Shown: piece by piece, positions 1 through 8,965 of the stretch
How positions within the stretch are numbered: the stretch's first letter is position 1
How the letters are laid out: each line of letters begins with the position of its first letter
DNA from: Cellulomonas alba
GTDB taxonomy: Bacteria > Actinomycetota > Actinomycetes > Actinomycetales > Cellulomonadaceae
Length of the DNA: 64,000 nucleotides
Direction of reading: 5' to 3'
NCBI RefSeq assembly: GCF_030362835.1
Contig: NZ_JAUCGQ010000001.1
Coordinates: forward strand, 2,521,461 to 2,585,460
Notes under the pieces: generated by a model
Seen by the model: only the letters and a program-made list of their open reading frames with translations
What the model was told of the DNA's origin: nothing
Database searches by the model: none
Made by a program: the position numbers and the translations under genes

Positions 1-806
1 AGCGCGACGCGCGTCTCTCGGCCTCGCGCTCGGCGCCGCTGGGGCGCGACATGCTGCGCGTCTCGACCCAGAAGACGATCCACCTCGTGGTCGACGGCCA
101 GGTGATCGACGGCGTCTCGAGCGGCGAGAGCGTGCGCGACGCGCTGCGCGACATCGGCCTGGTGCTCGAAGAGGGCGACCAGCTGTCGGTCCCGCTCGAC
201 GCGACGGCCGTCGACGGGCTCGTCGTCCTGGTGACGCGCGCGAAGACCGACGGCACCACCGTCAAGGAGGCCGTGCCGTTCGGCACGGACAAGATCGACG
301 ACCCGGGGATCGCCAAGGGCGAGAAGGTCGTCGTCACGCCCGGCAAGGTGGGTGTGCGGACCACGACGTACCAGCTCGACGTGGTCGGCGGCGTGGTCGT
401 CGGTCGCACGGCGCTCGCGTCGATCGTCACGACGCCGCCCGTCGACCAGGTGGTGCACGTCGGCACGATGGTCATGCCCGACCCCTCGAGCATCAAGGTG
501 GACCCCGGCTCGGCCCAGGCGATCGGCAAGGAGCTCGCCGCGGCCCGCGGTTGGGGCGACCAGCAGTTCGCGTGCCTCGTCGAGCTGTGGAACCGCGAGA
601 GCGGCTGGCGCGTCAACGCCGGCAACAAGTCCTCGGGCGCGTACGGCATCCCGCAGGCGCTCCCCGGCTCGAAGATGGCGTCGGCCGGCGCCGACTGGCG
701 CACGAACCCGGCGACCCAGATCACGTGGGGCCTGAACTACATCGCGAACCGCTACGGCACCCCCTGCCAGGCCGACGCGAGGCAGCGCTCGCAGGGCTGG
801 TACTGA
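1..806 (+). CDS. G5-domain cell-wall hydrolase, 5' end outside window
   Basis: The reading frame is already open at base 3 and continues through the ATG at 51, so the N-terminus lies outside the window. The visible part starts inside a DUF348 repeat (RVSTQKTIHLVVDG). A G5 domain follows, then a C-terminal soluble-lytic-transglycosylase-like domain with the probable catalytic glutamate in WNRESGW and the motif SGAYGIPQ. Proteins of this build are exported and cleave peptidoglycan glycan strands. The product resembles RpfB in its DUF348 and G5 parts, but its catalytic domain is SLT-like rather than the Rpf fold found in the next gene. The two genes look like tandem paralogues with exchanged catalytic ends. 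The family call is firm; the exact substrate is inferred. Confidence 0.85.
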   Translation, partial: RDARLSASRSAPLGRDMLRVSTQKTIHLVVDGQVIDGVSSGESVRDALRDIGLVLEEGDQLSVPLDATAVDGLVVLVTRAKTDGTTVKEAVPFGTDKIDDPGIAKGEKVVVTPGKVGVRTTTYQLDVVGGVVVGRTALASIVTTPPVDQVVHVGTMVMPDPSSIKVDPGSAQAIGKELAAARGWGDQQFACLVELWNRESGWRVNAGNKSSGAYGIPQALPGSKMASAGADWRTNPATQITWGLNYIANRYGTPCQADARQRSQGWY

Positions 807-823
807 CCGGCCGGACCACCCAA

Positions 824-839
824 TGTGACCCGATTCACC
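824..839 (+). promoter_or_regulatory. CRP/GlxR-type binding site
   Basis: TGTGACCCGATTCACC matches the consensus TGTGA-N6-TCACA at nine of ten defined positions. It lies about 340 bases upstream of the rpfB start. Control of rpf genes by CRP-family proteins is known in Mycobacterium and Corynebacterium; its operation here is inferred. Confidence 0.5.
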
Positions 840-850
840 CGATCGGGTGA
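835..850. promoter_or_regulatory. Perfect 16-bp palindrome
   Basis: TCACCCGATCGGGTGA is its own reverse complement. It starts 28 bases after the stop of the upstream cell-wall hydrolase gene and shares five bases with the CRP-like site. It could be an operator or a stem that ends transcription of that gene; no T-run follows. Confidence 0.45.
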
Positions 851-1177
851 CGAACTTGTCATTCGTCTGCCGTGACCTGGACCGGCGTCCTGATCGGGCC
901 CCGACGGGCGCCGCCGCGGGCGGCTGACGGCGGGTGCGCGGCTCGACAGTCAGATCACGGAACGGTTACGGTCGCTCGTCCCCCGGTGACGGGCACCTGC
1001 CGAGCGGGGGACGCACGGTTCGAACAGCGGACCGCCCCTGACGGCCGGATCGGGATCCGGGAACCGACGGGGACGCCCCCTCCGGCGTCCTGGGCTCACA
1101 CGTGAGCGACGTCGGGCGCCGCACGCCGCGAGCGCACCCCGCACCCCGTGCCCGGGCCCTGCGACGGCTGGAGCCTC

Positions 1178-2428
1178 GTGCCCTTCACGACCCGACTCAC
1201 CGGTCCCTTCACGCGCCGCAACGACGCCGAGGACGCCCCCACCACCGGGGCGGCGCACGCCACCACGACGCGACGGGACCGCTGGTCCGGTCGTCGGGTC
1301 GTGCCCGTCGCCGCCACCGCCGCCGTGCTGGTCGCCGCGGGCGGCACCGCCGCCTACGCGCACGCCGACAAGTCCGTCACGCTCGACGTCGACGGCACCG
1401 TGCGCCACGTGCACACCTTCGCCGGGTCGGTCCACGGCCTCCTGGCCGACCGCCACGTGACCGTCGGGGAGCACGACGCCGTCACCGCGTCGGACGGCCT
1501 GCGCGACGGCAGCGAGGTCGTCGTGCGGCACGGCCACCAGGTGACCGTCCTGCTCGACGGCCAGGAGCGCACCGTCTGGACGACGGCGCTCTCCGCCGAC
1601 GACGCGCTCGAGACGCTCGCCGCGCGCGACGCGGACGTGCGGCTCGTCGCCTCGCGCTCGCAGACCAACGGGCGCCCCGAGCTCGCGCTCGACCTCACCG
1701 TGCACGGCCCGGCGCAGATCGTCGTCGACGGCCGCACGGTCGACGTGGTCGACGCTGACGCGAGCGTCTCGCAGGTCCTCACGGAGCAGGGCGTCACGCT
1801 CGGCCCGCTCGACCGCGTGAGCGTGCAGCGCACCGCCGACGGCACGCTCCAGGTGATCGTCAACCGGGTGAGCATCGACCAGGTGACGACGCACAAGGCG
1901 ATCGCGTTCGACACGACGAAGCGCAAGGACCCCGCGCACTACACCGGCATCACGACCGTCGTGGCGAAGGGCGCGAAGGGCGAGCGCACGACCGTCACGC
2001 AGGTGACGACGGTCGACGGCAAGGTCACCGCGCGCCACCAGGTCTCGACCGCCGTGACGAGGAAGCCGGTCGACCGGGTCCTCGCGGTCGGCACCAAGGA
2101 GCGCCCGGTGGCGCAGCCGACGGTGACGCACCACTCGACCACCTCGTCGTCGGGCTCGTCGCGTCCCGCGAAGAGCGGCGGCAAGGCGTCCGGCCTCAAC
2201 TGGTCCGCGCTCGCCAGGTGCGAGTCGGGCGGCCGCGTCAACGCGGTGTCGTCGAACGGCCTCTACTACGGCCTGTACCAGTTCTCGGTCGGCACGTGGC
2301 GCGCGGTCGGCGGCTCGGGGCTGCCGTCGCAGGCGTCGGCCTCCGAGCAGACCGCGCGTGCCCAGGAGCTCTACAACCGCTCGGGCGCCGGCCAGTGGCC
2401 GGTCTGCGGCAAGTACCTCTTCAGCTGA
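1178..2428 (+). CDS. rpfB: Resuscitation-promoting factor RpfB
   Basis: This is an exported muralytic protein that cleaves peptidoglycan and promotes growth resumption of dormant cells. After a short basic N-terminus there is one hydrophobic segment ending near AAYAHA (a signal or anchor). Two DUF348 repeats, a G5 domain and a C-terminal Rpf domain of about 75 residues follow. The Rpf domain carries the catalytic glutamate in the motif CESGGRVNA and a conserved second cysteine in WPVCGKYLF. A GTG at 1178 is chosen because GGAG lies just upstream, although the spacing is short; GTG at 1148 is an alternative. rsmA and ispE follow, the classical actinobacterial order. The CRP-like site at 824-839 suggests cAMP-linked control. 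Confidence 0.9.
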   Translation: MPFTTRLTGPFTRRNDAEDAPTTGAAHATTTRRDRWSGRRVVPVAATAAVLVAAGGTAAYAHADKSVTLDVDGTVRHVHTFAGSVHGLLADRHVTVGEHDAVTASDGLRDGSEVVVRHGHQVTVLLDGQERTVWTTALSADDALETLAARDADVRLVASRSQTNGRPELALDLTVHGPAQIVVDGRTVDVVDADASVSQVLTEQGVTLGPLDRVSVQRTADGTLQVIVNRVSIDQVTTHKAIAFDTTKRKDPAHYTGITTVVAKGAKGERTTVTQVTTVDGKVTARHQVSTAVTRKPVDRVLAVGTKERPVAQPTVTHHSTTSSSGSSRPAKSGGKASGLNWSALARCESGGRVNAVSSNGLYYGLYQFSVGTWRAVGGSGLPSQASASEQTARAQELYNRSGAGQWPVCGKYLFS

Positions 2429-2501
2429 GGTCGCCGCAGCACCACAGCTGACGCACCGACCACGGGGTCGGGCGGCCGCATCGTCGGTCCGCCCGGCCCC
2501 G

Positions 2502-2507
2502 TAGTCT
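2502..2507 (+). promoter_or_regulatory. -10 of leaderless rsmA promoter
   Basis: TAGTCT stands six bases before the GTG start of rsmA. This geometry gives an mRNA that begins at or next to the start codon, and there is no Shine-Dalgarno sequence. Confidence 0.55.
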
Positions 2508-2513
2508 CGTCGC

Positions 2514-3473
2514 GTGCAGACCGTCGCCCTGCTCGGACCGGCCGAGATCCGCGCGCTGGCCGAGCGCGCCGGGGTGCGGCCCACCAAGACGCTCGGGCAG
2601 AACTTCGTGCTCGACGCCGGGACGGTCCGCAAGATCGTGCGGCAGGCCGACGTGGAGCCCGGCGACCGCGTCGTCGAGGTCGGGCCCGGGCTGGGCTCGC
2701 TGACGCTGGGACTGCTCGAGGCGGGCGCCGACGTCGTCGCCGTCGAGATCGACCCGGTGCTCGCGCGGCTCCTGCCCGAGACCGTGGCGCGGCACGTGCC
2801 CGGGCTGACGGCGTCGCGCGAGGAGTCCGTGGCCGGGGAGCCCGTGGTCGTCCTGCGCGACGGCGACGGCCGCGACCGGCTCACGGTCGTGACGAGCGAC
2901 GCGCTCGACGTCCGGGCGCTGCCCGGGCGCTCGCCCGAGGCGCTCGTCGCCAACCTGCCCTACAACGTCTCGGTACCCGTGCTGCTGACGTTCCTCGAGC
3001 GGTTCGACTCGCTCGAGCGCGTGCTCGTGATGGTCCAGGCCGAGGTCGCCGACCGGCTCGCCGCGCCACCCGGCAGCCGCACGTACGGCGTGCCGTCCGT
3101 CAAGGCGGCGTGGTACGCGTCGGCACGGCGCACCGCGACCGTGGGCCGGTCGGTGTTCTGGCCGGTGCCGAACGTCGACTCGGCGCTCGTGCGCATGGAC
3201 CGTCGCCCGGTGCCCGTCGCGTCCGTCTCGCGCGAGGACGTCTTCGCGGTGGTCGACGCCGCGTTCGCGCAGCGACGCAAGATGCTGCGGTCGGCGCTCG
3301 CGCCGCTCGCCGGCTCGGCCGACGCGGCCGAGCGTGCGCTCGCGGCGGCGGGGGTCGATCCCCAGGCGCGCGGGGAGCGGGTGGACGTCGACGGGTTCGC
3401 ACGGATCGCCGGGGCGCTGGCCGCGGCCGTCGAGGCGCCAGGCGACGGCACGCCTGGCAGGGTGGCCCCGTGA
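2514..3473 (+). CDS. rsmA: 16S rRNA dimethyladenosine transferase RsmA (KsgA)
   Basis: RsmA dimethylates two adjacent adenines in helix 45 of 16S rRNA using S-adenosylmethionine, a late step in small-subunit assembly. The 319-residue product shows the SAM-binding motif [12 protein letters not shown] near residue 60 and the catalytic motif NLPYNVS near 148. Its N-terminus contains the family signature KTLGQNFV. The GTG at 2514 fits both the family length and the -10 placed for leaderless transcription. Its TGA overlaps the GTG of ispE, so the two genes are almost certainly co-transcribed and translationally coupled. Confidence 0.96.
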   Translation: MQTVALLGPAEIRALAERAGVRPTKTLGQNFVLDAGTVRKIVRQADVEPGDRVVEVGPGLGSLTLGLLEAGADVVAVEIDPVLARLLPETVARHVPGLTASREESVAGEPVVVLRDGDGRDRLTVVTSDALDVRALPGRSPEALVANLPYNVSVPVLLTFLERFDSLERVLVMVQAEVADRLAAPPGSRTYGVPSVKAAWYASARRTATVGRSVFWPVPNVDSALVRMDRRPVPVASVSREDVFAVVDAAFAQRRKMLRSALAPLAGSADAAERALAAAGVDPQARGERVDVDGFARIAGALAAAVEAPGDGTPGRVAP

Positions 3474-4444
3474 CGTTGCTGCCGGTCGACCCGCTGCCCG
3501 AACGAGAGGTGCGGGTACGCGCGCCCGGCAAGGTGAACCTCTCGCTGCGCGTCGGCCCGGTCGCCGAGGACGGCTACCACCCGATCGTCACCGTGTTCCA
3601 GGCGGTCTCGGTGTTCGAGGAGGTCGTCGCGACGCCGTCGTCGGGCCGCACGGTCTCGGTCGACGGACCGCAGAGCGAGCTCGTGCCGACGGACGGGTCG
3701 AACCTCGCGCTGCGCGCCGTCGAGCTGATCGCCGAGCGCACCGGCGTCGACGAGGGTGTGCACCTGCACATCTCCAAGGGCGTCCCGGTGGCGGGCGGGA
3801 TGGCCGGCGGCTCGGCCGACGGCGCCGCCGCGCTGCTCGCGTGCGACGCGCTGTGGCACACCGGCCTCTCGCGCGACGAGCTCGTCGCGCTCGCCGCGGA
3901 GCTCGGCTCGGACGTGCCGTTCGCGCTCGCGGGCCACACCGCGGTCGGGTCGGGCCGAGGGCACCTGCTGACGCCCGCGCTGTGCCGCGGCGAGTTCCAC
4001 TGGGCCTTCGCGGTGCAGGACGGCGGCCTGGCGGCCGGCGCGGTGTACGCCGAGCGCGATCGGCTCGTCGAGGCTCGCGGGGCCGCCCACCGGCTGCCCG
4101 CGGCGGACGAGGACACCGACGTGCTCGACCCCGACGAGGACGTCGCGCTGATGCAGGCGCTCCGCGCCGGCGACCCGCACGCGCTGGGCGCCGCGCTGCG
4201 CAACGACCTCGAGGACGCCGCGCTGTCGCTCGCCCCGGGCCTGGCCGAGGTGCTTGCGGTCGCGCAGGACGCGGGGTCGCTCGGCGCGGTCGTCTCCGGG
4301 TCCGGCCCGACCGTGGCGGCGCTCGCGCGCAGCCGCCAGCACGCGCTCGTCATCGCCGCGGCGTTCACGGCGGCCGGCGTCGCCGAGCGGGTGCTCACGG
4401 CCTCCGCGCCGGTCGCAGGCGCGCGGATCGTCAGCGCCGAGTAG
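3470..4444 (+). CDS. ispE: 4-diphosphocytidyl-2-C-methyl-D-erythritol kinase IspE
   Basis: IspE phosphorylates CDP-methylerythritol, the fourth step of the non-mevalonate isoprenoid pathway. The 324-residue protein is a GHMP kinase: it starts with the substrate motif APGKVNLSL near residue 14 and carries the phosphate-binding loop [14 protein letters not shown] near 106. A C-terminal glycine-rich motif ([12 protein letters not shown]) completes the family pattern. The GTG at 3470 overlaps the rsmA stop (GTGA). Upstream in-frame sequence is only the rsmA gene in another frame. Undecaprenyl phosphate, needed by the polysaccharide locus nearby, derives from this pathway. Confidence 0.95.
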   Translation: MTLLPVDPLPEREVRVRAPGKVNLSLRVGPVAEDGYHPIVTVFQAVSVFEEVVATPSSGRTVSVDGPQSELVPTDGSNLALRAVELIAERTGVDEGVHLHISKGVPVAGGMAGGSADGAAALLACDALWHTGLSRDELVALAAELGSDVPFALAGHTAVGSGRGHLLTPALCRGEFHWAFAVQDGGLAAGAVYAERDRLVEARGAAHRLPAADEDTDVLDPDEDVALMQALRAGDPHALGAALRNDLEDAALSLAPGLAEVLAVAQDAGSLGAVVSGSGPTVAALARSRQHALVIAAAFTAAGVAERVLTASAPVAGARIVSAE

Positions 4445-4478
4445 CGCGTCGCGCTTGTGCGGTCGGCCCGACGGGCCG

Positions 4479-4500
4479 ATGCTTGAGCAGATGCTTAAGT
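4479..4500 (+). promoter_or_regulatory. Direct repeat, candidate ArsR operator
   Basis: Two copies of ATGCTTnAG, each including an ATG, are 12 bases apart and overlap the start of the ArsR-like gene. ArsR repressors usually bind short AT-containing dyads near their own start, so autoregulation is likely but inferred. Confidence 0.35.
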
Positions 4501-4814
4501 CTGAGGACCTCGACCGGGTGTTCCACGCCCTGTCCGACGCGAGCCGTCGGGCGATGGTCGAGCGCCTGGTGCGCGGGCCCGCGTCCGTCAGCACGCTCGC
4601 CGAGCCGCACGCGATGACGCTGTCGGCGGTCGTCCAGCACCTCGCGGTCCTCGAGAGCGCCGGCATCGTCGAGTCGCAGAAGGTCGGGCGCGTCCGCACG
4701 TTCCAGCTGGTGCCGGGTGCGCTCGAGCCCGCGGGCGGCTGGATCGGGGGCCAGCGCCTGCCGGCCGAGCGGCGTCTCGACCGGCTCGGGGCCCACCTCG
4801 ACGCCGACGGCTGA
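4491..4814 (+). CDS. ArsR-family transcriptional repressor
   Basis: This small (about 107-residue) winged-helix protein has the pattern DRVFHALSDASRRAMVERL followed by a recognition helix in TLSAVVQHLAVLES. That pattern is typical of the ArsR subfamily encoded beside SRPBCC/AHSA1 proteins. No metal-binding cysteine pair is visible, so a metal sensor is unlikely. The next gene, 69 bases downstream, is such an SRPBCC protein, and the pair probably forms one operon under self-control. The start is uncertain: ATG at 4479 or 4491 (chosen) are possible, neither with a strong ribosome binding site. The ligand is unknown. Confidence 0.8.
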   Translation: MLKSEDLDRVFHALSDASRRAMVERLVRGPASVSTLAEPHAMTLSAVVQHLAVLESAGIVESQKVGRVRTFQLVPGALEPAGGWIGGQRLPAERRLDRLGAHLDADG

Positions 4815-4883
4815 CCCGACGACCCCGCACCCCCCACACGTGTCGGGCGCACGCCTGCCACCGACCGAACCCGAGGAGCACCG

Positions 4884-5354
4884 TTGGCCGAGACGCCCGC
4901 GCGGTCCGCCGCGCACCACACGTTCAGCATCGAGCGCACGTACCCGCACCCGGTCGCGAAGGTCTGGCACGCGTTCGCCGCCGCCGACGCGCACTTCGCC
5001 TGGTTCGACGTCGAGCCCACCTACACGGCCACGCAGCAGACGGACGACTTCCGCGTGGGCGGCCGCACGGTCACGGACGGCTCCTGGCACGGTGGCCCGC
5101 GCACGCGCTTCACGAGCACGTACACCGACATCGTCGAGGCCGAGCGAATCGTCACGACGTACGACATGTGGGTCGACGAGACGCACATCTCGACGTCGCT
5201 CACCACCACCACGTTCGAGCCGGTCGACGGCGGCACGAGACTCACGTTCGTCGAGCAGGGCGTCTACCTCGACGGCTCCGACGACGGCAGCCGGCGCGAG
5301 GCCGGCACGAACGGCATCCTCGACACCCTCGGCCGCTACCTCGACGAGTCCTGA
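4884..5354 (+). CDS. SRPBCC (AHSA1-like) domain protein
   Basis: This is a 156-residue single-domain protein of the START/Bet v1-like fold. The N-terminal strand FSIERTYPHPVAKVWHAF and the pattern AAADAHFAWFDVEP are characteristic of the activator-of-Hsp90-ATPase-1-like group. Such proteins have a deep hydrophobic pocket and bind small hydrophobic ligands; no enzymatic activity can be deduced. The start is a TTG at 4884, supported by GAGGAG five bases upstream. It follows the ArsR-like gene, a pairing found repeatedly in Actinobacteria, which suggests that both respond to one signal. Confidence 0.85.
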   Translation: MAETPARSAAHHTFSIERTYPHPVAKVWHAFAAADAHFAWFDVEPTYTATQQTDDFRVGGRTVTDGSWHGGPRTRFTSTYTDIVEAERIVTTYDMWVDETHISTSLTTTTFEPVDGGTRLTFVEQGVYLDGSDDGSRREAGTNGILDTLGRYLDES

Positions 5355-5479
5355 CCCGGGCGTCGCCCAGGTGCGCACTACCGCCGGACCGCGCACTCCC
5401 AGCTACACGGCTCGGCGGGAGGTTCGCACCTCGACGTCGGCGGTGGGCACGGGCGCCGCGCGGGTAGCCTGGCGGCCTC

Positions 5480-7285
5480 ATGGCTCACCTGCTCGGCGCG
5501 GACCGCGTCACGCTCACGCTCGGCACGCGCACCCTGCTCGACGAGGTCAGCCTCGGGCTCGACGACGGCGCGCGCGTCGGCGTCGTCGGCCCCAACGGAG
5601 CCGGGAAGTCGACGCTCCTGCGGGTGCTCTCGGGCGCGCAGGCGCCGGACGCCGGCCGGGTCACACGCTCCGGCTCGACGCGCGTGGCGGTGCTCGACCA
5701 GCGTGACGAGCTCGCGGTCGGCACGGTGCTCGACGTCGTCCACGGCTCGGCGGACCCGCACCTGTGGGCGTCCGACGCGCGCATCCGCGCGGTGCACTCG
5801 GGGCTGCTCGCCGACGTCGCGCTCGACGCCGACGTGTCGTCCCTCTCGGGCGGCCAGCGTCGCCGCGTCGCGCTGGCCGCGCTGCTCGTGCGCGACGACG
5901 AGGTCCTCGTGCTCGACGAGCCGACGAACCACCTCGACGTCGAGGGCGTCGCGTGGCTGGCCGAGCACCTCGTCGCGCGGTACTCCCGCGGCCAGGGCGC
6001 GCTGGTGGTCGTGACACACGACCGGTGGTTCCTCGACGCGGTGTGCACGCGCACCTGGGAGGTCCACGACGGCACGGTCGACCAGTACGACGGCGGCTAC
6101 GCGGCGTACGTGCTGGCCCGCGCCGAGCGCAACCGGCAGGCGGCGGCCAGCGAGGAGCGCCGGCAGAACGTGCTGCGCAAGGAGCTCGCGTGGCTGCGCC
6201 GCGGCGCGCCCGCGCGCACGTCCAAGCCGAAGTTCCGCATCGACGCCGCGAACGCGCTCATCGCCGACGAGCCGCCGCCGCGCGACCAGCTCGCGCTCAC
6301 GCGCATGGCGACCGCGCGCCTCGGCAAGGACGTCCTCGACGTCGAGGACGTCACGCTCGCGTACGGCGAGAAGGTGCTGCTCGACGACGTCACGTGGCGC
6401 ATCGGGCCGGGCGACCGGTTCGGGCTCGTGGGCGTCAACGGCGCCGGCAAGACGTCGCTGATGGGTCTGCTCGCCGACCGCGTCCAGCCGACGAGGGGCC
6501 GCGTCAAGCGCGGCAAGACGATCCAGGTCGCCGAGCTGCGCCAGGACGTCGAGGACCTCGACGAGCTCGCCGACCTGCGCGTGGTCGAGGTCGTCGAGCG
6601 AGAGAAGCGGTCGGTCGTCGTCGGCGGCAAGGAGCTCACCGCGTCCCAGCTCGTCGAGCGCCTCGGGTTCACGCGCGAGCGGGCGCGCACGCCGGTCCGC
6701 GACCTGTCGGGCGGCGAGCGCCGGAGGCTCCAGCTGCTGCGGCTGCTGGTCGGCGAGCCCAACGTGCTGCTGCTCGACGAGCCGACCAACGACCTCGACA
6801 CCGACACGCTGGCGGCGCTCGAGGACCTGCTCGACGGCTGGCCCGGCACGCTGGTCGTCATCTCTCACGACCGCTACCTGCTGGAGCGCGTCTGCGACCG
6901 GCAGTACGCGCTGCTCGGCGACGGCCGGCTGCGCGACCTGCCGGGCGGCGTCGAGCAGTACCTCGAGCTCCGCCGCGGCGCCGTCCCGCGCGCGAGCGCG
7001 GCCGCCGAGACGGCTCCGCGCGCGTCGGACGCGCCGTCGACCGCGGCACCGGAGGGCTCGACCCCGAGCCCGGCCGACGTGCGCGCCGCGCGCAAGGAGG
7101 TCGCGCGGATCGAGCGCCGCCTGTCGCGCATCGCCGAGCTCGAGGCGGGGTTGCACGACCGGATGGCCGCGAACGCGACCGACCACGAGCAGGTCCTGGC
7201 GCTCGACTCCGACCTGCGCGCCCTCGCTGCGGAGAAGGACGAGCTCGAGGCGGCCTGGCTCGAGGCGGCCGAGACCGCCGGCTGA
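5480..7285 (+). CDS. ABC-F family ATPase
   Basis: This cytoplasmic protein has two fused ABC ATPase domains and no membrane segment, and ABC-F proteins act on the ribosome. Walker A motifs are GPNGAGKST (near residue 37) and GVNGAGKTS (near 317). Signatures are LSGGQRRR and LSGGERRR, and each half has a Walker B followed by EPTN. The linker between the domains is rich in basic residues, and the C-terminal 80 residues form a charged coiled coil typical of the Uup/EttA-like branch. A -10 (TAGCCT, 5465-5470) lies nine bases before the ATG. It faces a MarR gene 34 bases after its stop. Antibiotic resistance cannot be claimed. Confidence 0.9.
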   Translation: MAHLLGADRVTLTLGTRTLLDEVSLGLDDGARVGVVGPNGAGKSTLLRVLSGAQAPDAGRVTRSGSTRVAVLDQRDELAVGTVLDVVHGSADPHLWASDARIRAVHSGLLADVALDADVSSLSGGQRRRVALAALLVRDDEVLVLDEPTNHLDVEGVAWLAEHLVARYSRGQGALVVVTHDRWFLDAVCTRTWEVHDGTVDQYDGGYAAYVLARAERNRQAAASEERRQNVLRKELAWLRRGAPARTSKPKFRIDAANALIADEPPPRDQLALTRMATARLGKDVLDVEDVTLAYGEKVLLDDVTWRIGPGDRFGLVGVNGAGKTSLMGLLADRVQPTRGRVKRGKTIQVAELRQDVEDLDELADLRVVEVVEREKRSVVVGGKELTASQLVERLGFTRERARTPVRDLSGGERRRLQLLRLLVGEPNVLLLDEPTNDLDTDTLAALEDLLDGWPGTLVVISHDRYLLERVCDRQYALLGDGRLRDLPGGVEQYLELRRGAVPRASAAAETAPRASDAPSTAAPEGSTPSPADVRAARKEVARIERRLSRIAELEAGLHDRMAANATDHEQVLALDSDLRALAAEKDELEAAWLEAAETAG

Positions 7286-7319
7286 CGCCGGGCCCCACGC
7301 GGGCGTCCGCCCCGCGGCG

Positions 7320-7844
7320 TCAGCTCGCGTCGAAGGGTGCGACGAGTGCCCGGAGCAGCGCGGCGAGCTGCTCGCGCTCGGCGGCGGGCAGGCCCTCGAG
7401 CAGCCCGCGCTCGACGTCGAGCAGATCCGAGAACGCGGCGTCGACGCGCGCCCGTCCCGCGTCGGTGAGCTGCACGAGCACGCCGCGCCGGTCGTCGGGC
7501 GAGGGCAGGCGCTCGACGAGCCCGTGCTCCACGAGCCGGTCGATCCGGTTGGTCATCGTGCCGCTCGTCACGAGCGTCTGCGTGAGCAGCGCGCCCGGAG
7601 ACAGCCGGTACGGAGCGCCCGCGCGCCGCAGCGCCGAGAGCACGTCGAACTCCCACGTCTCGAGGTCGTGGCGGGCGAACGCGCTGCGCCGCTGGAGGTC
7701 GAGGTGCCGCGCCAGGCGTGTGACGCGCGAGAGCACCGCGAGCGGGGACACGTCGAGGTCCGGCCGCTCGCGCAGCCACGCGGCCACGATGCGGTCGACC
7801 TCGTCCTGCCCGGCCTGCGTCGCCCGGGACTCGCTCGCCGACAT
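7320..7844 (-). CDS. MarR-family transcriptional regulator
   Basis: The 174-residue protein has the winged-helix core of MarR regulators. Its recognition helix region reads TQTLVTSGTMTNRIDRLVEHG and is followed by the wing SPDDRRGVLVQLTDAG. Flanking helices would form the dimer interface. The protein stands alone between an ABC-F gene that faces it and a TetR gene on the same strand, so its target is not obvious from context. MarR proteins usually repress efflux or redox genes and release DNA on binding small phenolic ligands. Confidence 0.9.
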   Translation of the reverse strand: MSASESRATQAGQDEVDRIVAAWLRERPDLDVSPLAVLSRVTRLARHLDLQRRSAFARHDLETWEFDVLSALRRAGAPYRLSPGALLTQTLVTSGTMTNRIDRLVEHGLVERLPSPDDRRGVLVQLTDAGRARVDAAFSDLLDVERGLLEGLPAAEREQLAALLRALVAPFDAS

Positions 7845-7939
7845 GCCGCGCAGGTTACTCGACGTCGACAGACCTGAGGGGGACGCGCGGCCGACGAGCG
7901 GCCCTCACCCACGTCGCGCGCAAGGCAGCCGAGCGGCCG

Positions 7940-8599
7940 TCAGGCACGCTTCGCGCGGGACTCCTCGACCGCGTGCTTCGTCAGCGTCGGCCGCCGCTCG
8001 AGCGACGACAGCCCGTTCCACGCGAGGTTCACGAGGTGCGCGGCGACCTCGCTCTTCGCCGGGCGCCGGGCGTCGAGCCACCACTGGCCGGTCAGCGCGA
8101 CCATGCCGACCAGCATCTGCGCGTACATCGGCGCGGTGCGCGGGTTGAGGCCCTGCGACGTGAACTGGTCCGCGAGCAGGTGCTCGACCTGCGTCGCGAC
8201 GTCGCCGATCAGGCTCGAGAACGTGCCGGTGGCCTGCGCGACGGGGGAGTCGCGCACCAGGATGCGGAACCCGTCCTCGGACGCCTCGATGTACGACAGC
8301 AGCGCGAGCGCGGTCCGCTCGACGAGCACCTTCGGGTGGCCGCCGCCCTCGAGCGCGCCCGACAGCGCCCCGGTCAGGGCCTGGATCTCGCGGTCGACGA
8401 CGACGGCGTAGATGCCCTCCTTGCCGCCGAAGTGCTCGTACACGACCGGCTTGGAGACCTCGGCGCGCGCCGCGATCTCCTCGATGCTCGTGCCCTCGAA
8501 GCCCTTCTCGGCGAACAGGCGGCGGCTCACGTCGAGCAGCTGGGCACGCCGCTGCACGCCCGTCATGCGGGAGCGCGGTGCTCGCTTCTCGGTCGCCAC
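7940..8599 (-). CDS. TetR-family transcriptional regulator
   Basis: The 219-residue repressor has an N-terminal helix-turn-helix around residues 30-60 (TSIEEIAARAEVSKPVVYEH) and a larger C-terminal ligand domain. The GTG at 8599 is preferred because a -10-like CATGAT (minus strand, 8611-8606) lies six bases upstream, giving a leaderless message; a GTG at 8626 would add nine residues. No membrane transporter or enzyme gene is adjacent, so the regulated gene is unknown. Confidence 0.88.
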   Translation of the reverse strand: MATEKRAPRSRMTGVQRRAQLLDVSRRLFAEKGFEGTSIEEIAARAEVSKPVVYEHFGGKEGIYAVVVDREIQALTGALSGALEGGGHPKVLVERTALALLSYIEASEDGFRILVRDSPVAQATGTFSSLIGDVATQVEHLLADQFTSQGLNPRTAPMYAQMLVGMVALTGQWWLDARRPAKSEVAAHLVNLAWNGLSSLERRPTLTKHAVEESRAKRA

Positions 8600-8826
8600 G
8601 CGCCCATCATGCCGTGCGACGTGCACCGGGACGGCGAGGTCGGGCCTCCGACCGTCCGTGCGGAGCGCGGTCCGCGCGACGCGCGGCTCACGCTCGCGCG
8701 GGCGTCCCGGTGCGACACGCTCCGCACCGACGGTCTCCTGTCGGCCTCGCGCCGCCGCCGTGCGCAGGACCGGACCCCGCCGTCCGGCTGGCAGACTGGT
8801 CCGCCGACGGCGGCCCGGACCGCCGG

Positions 8827-8898
8827 TCCGCCCTGGTGTAACGGCAGCACGCAGGCCTTTGGAGCCTTGCAGTCCAGGTTCGAATCCTGGGGGCGGAG
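8827..8898 (+). tRNA. tRNA-Gln (anticodon TTG)
   Basis: The cloverleaf is complete. The acceptor stem TCCGCCC (8827-8833) pairs with GGGCGGA (8891-8897) and is followed by discriminator G. The anticodon loop CTTTGGA holds TTG. The T arm is CCAGG-TTCGAAT-CCTGG. CCA is not encoded. A -10-like CAGACT lies at 8792-8797. The Gln identity fits the weak first acceptor pair and the anticodon. Confidence 0.93.
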
Positions 8899-8946
8899 CC
8901 GCGCGGAGAACGCGGCCGCCGCCTGAGCGCCGGCGTCACCGGCGGC

Positions 8947-8965
8947 GGTGCGCGCATAGCGCACC
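8947..8965 (+). terminator. Hairpin downstream of tRNA-Gln
   Basis: GGTGCGC and GCGCACC form a 7-bp stem with a five-base loop about 50 bases after the tRNA. No U-tract follows, which is common in GC-rich Actinobacteria. Confidence 0.45.

Larger units (their letters stand above)
807..1177. other. Intergenic regulatory region upstream of rpfB
   Basis: This 371-base stretch has no convincing gene. It holds a CRP/GlxR-like site (824-839) that overlaps a perfect palindrome (835-850). A possible -10 (TACGGT, 967-972) follows, then a long GC-rich leader. I looked for the c-di-AMP (ydaO-type) riboswitch often found before actinobacterial rpf genes and did not see its conserved core. Confidence 0.6.

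Noticed and set aside
872..1147. Possible c-di-AMP (ydaO-type) riboswitch before rpfB
   Set aside because: I searched for the conserved GGGGAA and GAACCCG-type segments and the closing CAGCTAACC element and found none.
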